In this document: positions 14,467 to 16,351 of the stretch, piece by piece | Numbering within the stretch: the stretch's first letter is position 1 | Layout: each line of letters opens with the position of its first letter | Origin: Candidatus Sordicultor aquaticus | Lineage (GTDB): Bacteria > Atribacterota > Atribacteria > Atribacterales > Caldatribacteriaceae | Assembly: GCA_018056825.1 (NCBI GenBank) | Contig: JAGPEW010000002.1 | Location: 1 to 16,351, forward strand | DNA: 16,351 nucleotides | Direction: 5' to 3' | Translations under genes and position numbers: made by a program | The notes under the pieces: model-generated | Databases searched by the model: none | Told to the model about the DNA's origin: nothing | What the model saw: the letters and a program-made list of their open reading frames with translations, nothing else

Positions 14467-15078
14467 TCATTTTAACACAATTTTTCCCTCTGACGCCGGA
14501 CGCGCCATAGTTATTTCTAAATAGGTGATAGAGTCAGCTTCAATCTCTATTTCTATCGAATAAGGTGCAAATCCAGTTTTTTCCACGTTGAGGATAAACT
14601 TTCCCACTGGTAAATTGGATAATACAAAGCCTCCATCAGCTCCTGAGGTAGCATGATAATCCCCGTTTAAGGTAATTTCTGCTCCAGAAACTGGTTCTCC
14701 GTCTTCGGAAAACACATATCCCGTCAACTTTCCTAAAAGAGGAGAAAGTTTAATAGTTATTTCAAAAATGCCCTCTTTTGGGATATCTACAGCTTCATTC
14801 TTAGTTGTATATCCATACAAAGTAGCCATTATTACCTGTCTTCCCGCAGGAACAAGGGGCAAAAAGAAAGAACCATCGTCTGCAGTAAGGTCAGAACGAT
14901 TAGGATAGTCTCTTACCTGTACCTCTACACCATATAACCCTTCACCAGTTAGCTCATCCACGACTTTACCTTTAACATCTACCATAGGATGAACCGAAGG
15001 CAAATCAGGGGAATTCCCTCTCAAGCAACCACCTAATATTAAAGAAACAAAGAGAAGTAAGCAGAAAATCTTTCTCAA
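14467..15078 (-). CDS. Lipoprotein with two carboxypeptidase-regulatory-like domains
   Basis: The protein (203 residues) begins with a lipoprotein signal peptide, LLLFVSLILGGC, with Cys18 as the expected lipidated residue. The mature part contains two consecutive beta-sandwich repeats of the carboxypeptidase regulatory-like (PF13620-type) class. The first (about 34-112) runs from VKGKVVDELTGEGLYGVEVQV to FEITIKL; the second (about 116-192) starts with LTGYVFSEDGEPVSGAEITL and contains GADGGFVLSNLPVGKF. Such domains occur in surface and adhesive proteins; no enzyme motif is present. The function here is unknown. The start is TTG, overlapping the upstream lipoprotein stop (TTGA), with GGGGGA about 5 bases upstream. 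The tight coupling to another lipoprotein and to cheA suggests a surface role linked to motility, which is inference. Confidence 0.8.
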   Translation of the reverse strand: MRKIFCLLLFVSLILGGCLRGNSPDLPSVHPMVDVKGKVVDELTGEGLYGVEVQVRDYPNRSDLTADDGSFFLPLVPAGRQVIMATLYGYTTKNEAVDIPKEGIFEITIKLSPLLGKLTGYVFSEDGEPVSGAEITLNGDYHATSGADGGFVLSNLPVGKFILNVEKTGFAPYSIEIEIEADSITYLEITMARPASEGKIVLK

Positions 15079-15452
15079 CCTTGTCCCCCTTGAGGAATTA
15101 GCTCGTAGTAATAAGTACCAGGGGTTAATTCCAAAGTATATATAGTGATAGAATCGCTGACTGGAAAATAACCATCTTTGGAAACCTGTATAGTATAAGT
15201 TCCGGGAGCAAGCTGAAACACCACCTGGCCAGTGCTATCAGTATATTTCACCCCGGAAAAACTTTCTCCTGACACTGCAACCAAAGCTCCCGGAATAGGA
15301 ATTACTGTCCCTTCACTGGAATAAGGTTCTACTTCATAAACCAAAAAAACGGTTTCCTTCATCTGCCACCGAATACCAGAACAGCCCCCGAGGAGCAAAG
15401 ATAAAAATATAGATAGAAAAAGCCACAACCAAGCTCGATGGTAAAAACTCAT
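15075..15452 (-). CDS. Small lipoprotein with one carboxypeptidase-regulatory/Cna-B-like domain
   Basis: The frame is open up to 15560, but the ATG at 15452 is the better start. It has AAGGGGTG about 6 bases upstream and opens directly into a signal peptide ending in LSLLLGGC, with Cys24 as the lipidated residue. The resulting protein has 125 residues. The mature part is one beta-sandwich domain, with the pattern IPGALVAVSGESFSG...YTDSTGQVVFQLAPGTYTIQV, typical of carboxypeptidase regulatory-like or Cna-B-like folds. It resembles one repeat of the next lipoprotein. Its role is unknown. It is the first gene of the minus-strand cluster seen here. It overlaps the downstream lipoprotein by 4 bases. 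Confidence 0.78.
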   Translation of the reverse strand: MSFYHRAWLWLFLSIFLSLLLGGCSGIRWQMKETVFLVYEVEPYSSEGTVIPIPGALVAVSGESFSGVKYTDSTGQVVFQLAPGTYTIQVSKDGYFPVSDSITIYTLELTPGTYYYELIPQGGQG

Positions 15453-15466
15453 TTGCTTCACCCCTT

Positions 15467-15496
15467 CTACCATTTCAAGATAAATTTTCTTGCCAC
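15467..15496 (-). promoter_or_regulatory. Possible short upstream reading frame before the first lipoprotein gene
   Basis: A perfect AAAGGAGG (15502-15509) stands 5 bases before a GTG at 15496 that opens a nine-codon frame (VARKFILKW, then TAG at 15467). The next base begins the ribosome site region of the lipoprotein gene starting at 15452. No in-frame start of the lipoprotein gene is properly spaced from this AAAGGAGG, so the site is otherwise unexplained. Whether it is translated is unknown. Confidence 0.25.
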
Positions 15497-15528
15497 TTTT
15501 GCCTCCTTTCAAAAAACTGCAGATATCT

Positions 15529-15550
15529 TTTTGATAAAATTTTGATAAAA
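15529..15550. repeat. Perfect 11-base tandem repeat in the divergent control region
   Basis: The unit TTTTGATAAAA occurs twice with no spacer. Each unit has complementary TTTT/AAAA arms around GAT, and the period equals about one helical turn. It lies about 77 bases upstream of the lipoprotein start at 15452, where a regulator site would be expected. It may also simply be AT-rich bent DNA. Confidence 0.5.
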
Positions 15551-15595
15551 AACAGAGCAAGTTAGGGTAAGAGCCATAGAGATAAATCCCTATTT

Positions 15596-15611
15596 ATAAT
15601 TCCATAATTCC
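15596..15611. repeat. 8-base tandem repeat in the divergent control region
   Basis: ATAATTCC is repeated twice, directly adjoining, between the lipoprotein gene and dnaJ. It is short and could be chance. It adds to the repeat-like character of this 272-base intergenic region. I see no RNA gene or clear terminator in that region, and no convincing promoter for the minus-strand cluster. Confidence 0.35.
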
Positions 15612-15666
15612 GGGAAACGAAAGATCGCATACCTTACATTTTACGAAGGGAACATTACTTCCCTCT

Positions 15667-15695
15667 TTGTGGTTAATTATGATTTGTAGTATAAT
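15667..15695 (+). promoter_or_regulatory. Predicted sigma-A-type promoter for dnaJ
   Basis: A perfect TATAAT -10 box lies at 15690-15695 with TTGTGG (15667-15672) 17 bases upstream as a -35 box. The -35 matches only the first three consensus bases. The promoter sits about 30 bases before the dnaJ start. No CIRCE inverted repeat (TTAGCACTC-type) is present, so HrcA-type heat-shock control is not indicated. Confidence 0.6.
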
Positions 15696-15724
15696 AAAAA
15701 GCAAATCCAAAAAGGTGAAGAGTT

Positions 15725-16351
15725 ATGAAAAGAGATTATTATGAAGTTTTAGGAGTAGGTAGAAACGCTACTTCAGAAGATATAAAAAAAGCTTATCGTC
15801 GTTTGGCTCGTCAATATCACCCTGATGTAAATCAGGGGGATGGCAACGCAGCAGAAAAATTTAAAGAGATAAACGAAGCTTACCAGGTATTATCTGATGA
15901 ACAAAAAAGAGCCACTTATGACCGTTTTGGCCCTTCTGCTTTTGAAGGAGGTGGCCAGAGCAACTATGGTGGGTTCGGAACTGATTTTGGCCCCTTTGGT
16001 GATTTTTCTAATTTTGGTGATATTTTTGATTTCTTTTTTGGGGGAAGAAATGAATATCGTAGAGACCGCCGGCCTCAAGCAGTAAAAGGACAAGACATAA
16101 AAGTAGAAATTACCCTAGAATTTGGAGAAGCAGCTGAAGGAGTGGAAAAAGAAATTTCCTTCTCCCGAATGGAGACCTGTCCCGAATGTCAGGGAATAGG
16201 GGGAAAGAAAAAAGTTGCTTGCCCCCATTGTCAAGGAAGAGGAGAAATCCGCCACACTCAAACTTCATTGTTTGGCTCAGTAGTTACTTCTCGACCTTGT
16301 TCTTATTGTCAAGGTCGAGGGTGGATAGCAGAAGATACCTGCTCTCTTTGC
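15725..16351 (+). CDS. dnaJ: Molecular chaperone DnaJ (Hsp40), 3' end beyond the window
   Basis: DnaJ delivers unfolded substrates to DnaK and stimulates its ATPase. The first 209 residues are visible. The J domain (1-68) has the essential HPD at 32-34. A Gly/Phe-rich segment (about 70-107) follows. The zinc-binding centre begins with CPECQGIG (152-159), CPHCQGRG (166-173) and CSYCQGRG (192-199); the fourth pair is cut after CSLC at the window end. The linker between the first two zinc motifs is 6 residues, shorter than the 9 in E. coli DnaJ. The ATG has AAAGGTG 7 bases upstream. It is divergent from the motility cluster and has no dnaK or grpE beside it in the window. The start of the gene is intact; the C-terminal domains are not seen. 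Confidence 0.95.
   Translation, partial: MKRDYYEVLGVGRNATSEDIKKAYRRLARQYHPDVNQGDGNAAEKFKEINEAYQVLSDEQKRATYDRFGPSAFEGGGQSNYGGFGTDFGPFGDFSNFGDIFDFFFGGRNEYRRDRRPQAVKGQDIKVEITLEFGEAAEGVEKEISFSRMETCPECQGIGGKKKVACPHCQGRGEIRHTQTSLFGSVVTSRPCSYCQGRGWIAEDTCSLC

Noticed and set aside
15561..15724. CIRCE or other heat-shock operator before dnaJ
   Set aside because: No TTAGCACTC/GAGTGCTAA inverted repeat is present. The only short symmetry (TTCCGGGAA, 15608-15616) is too small to support a call.
1..16351. CRISPR arrays, tRNA or rRNA genes, insertion sequences, toxin-antitoxin or defence genes
   Set aside because: I saw none: there are no regularly spaced repeats, no tRNA-like cloverleaf in the intergenic spaces, and no transposase motifs. 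The window is filled by motility genes.

Overview
This window is almost entirely a flagellar and chemotaxis gene cluster. Sixteen genes are packed head to tail on the minus strand, and a truncated dnaJ is transcribed divergently from the right edge. Read in the direction of transcription (right to left) the order is: lipoprotein – lipoprotein – cheA – cheY – PAS histidine kinase – rpoN (sigma-54) – flgB – flgC – fliE – fliF – fliG – fliH – fliI – fliJ – lytic transglycosylase – motE-like – fliK – flgD – TIGR02530-type flagellar operon protein. A strong ribosome binding site at the very left edge suggests a further gene, probably flgE, just outside.

The organism is a flagellated bacterium with AT-rich, strongly purine-biased coding strands (Lys/Glu-rich proteins), strong AGGAGG-type ribosome binding sites and frequent TTG/GTG starts. 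The flgBC-fliEFGHIJ-motE-fliK-flgD-TIGR02530 order and the B. subtilis-like P2-containing CheA resemble Bacillota (Clostridia-like) or a deep-branching or candidate phylum. The sequence alone does not settle the taxonomy. The purine and charged-residue bias is compatible with thermophily, but that is inference.

Region by region: 1-9572 encodes the early flagellar structure, namely proximal rod (FlgB, FlgC, FliE), MS ring (FliF), rotor (FliG), export ATPase complex (FliH, FliI, FliJ), a muralytic enzyme without a signal peptide, a MotE-like membrane protein, the hook-length regulator FliK and the hook cap FlgD. 9661-12112 is a regulatory pair: a divergent sigma-54 factor carrying an apparent zinc ribbon, and a soluble NtrB-like histidine kinase. 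12109-14439 is the CheY/CheA core. 14467-15452 holds two small lipoproteins with carboxypeptidase-regulatory-like beta-sandwich domains. 15453-15724 is the divergent control region, with a sigma-A-type promoter for dnaJ and short tandem repeats. dnaJ then runs off the right end.

Most genes overlap or are separated by fewer than 30 bases. The only larger gap inside the cluster is 88 bases, between rpoN and flgB, so the block probably behaves as one or two long transcription units. The most unusual feature is the four-cysteine (CxxC-x10-CxxC) module inserted in the sigma-54 protein between its activator-interacting region I and its core-binding region. Other points of interest are the cysteine clusters in FliK, the signal-less transglycosylase, and the lipoproteins leading a chemotaxis operon.
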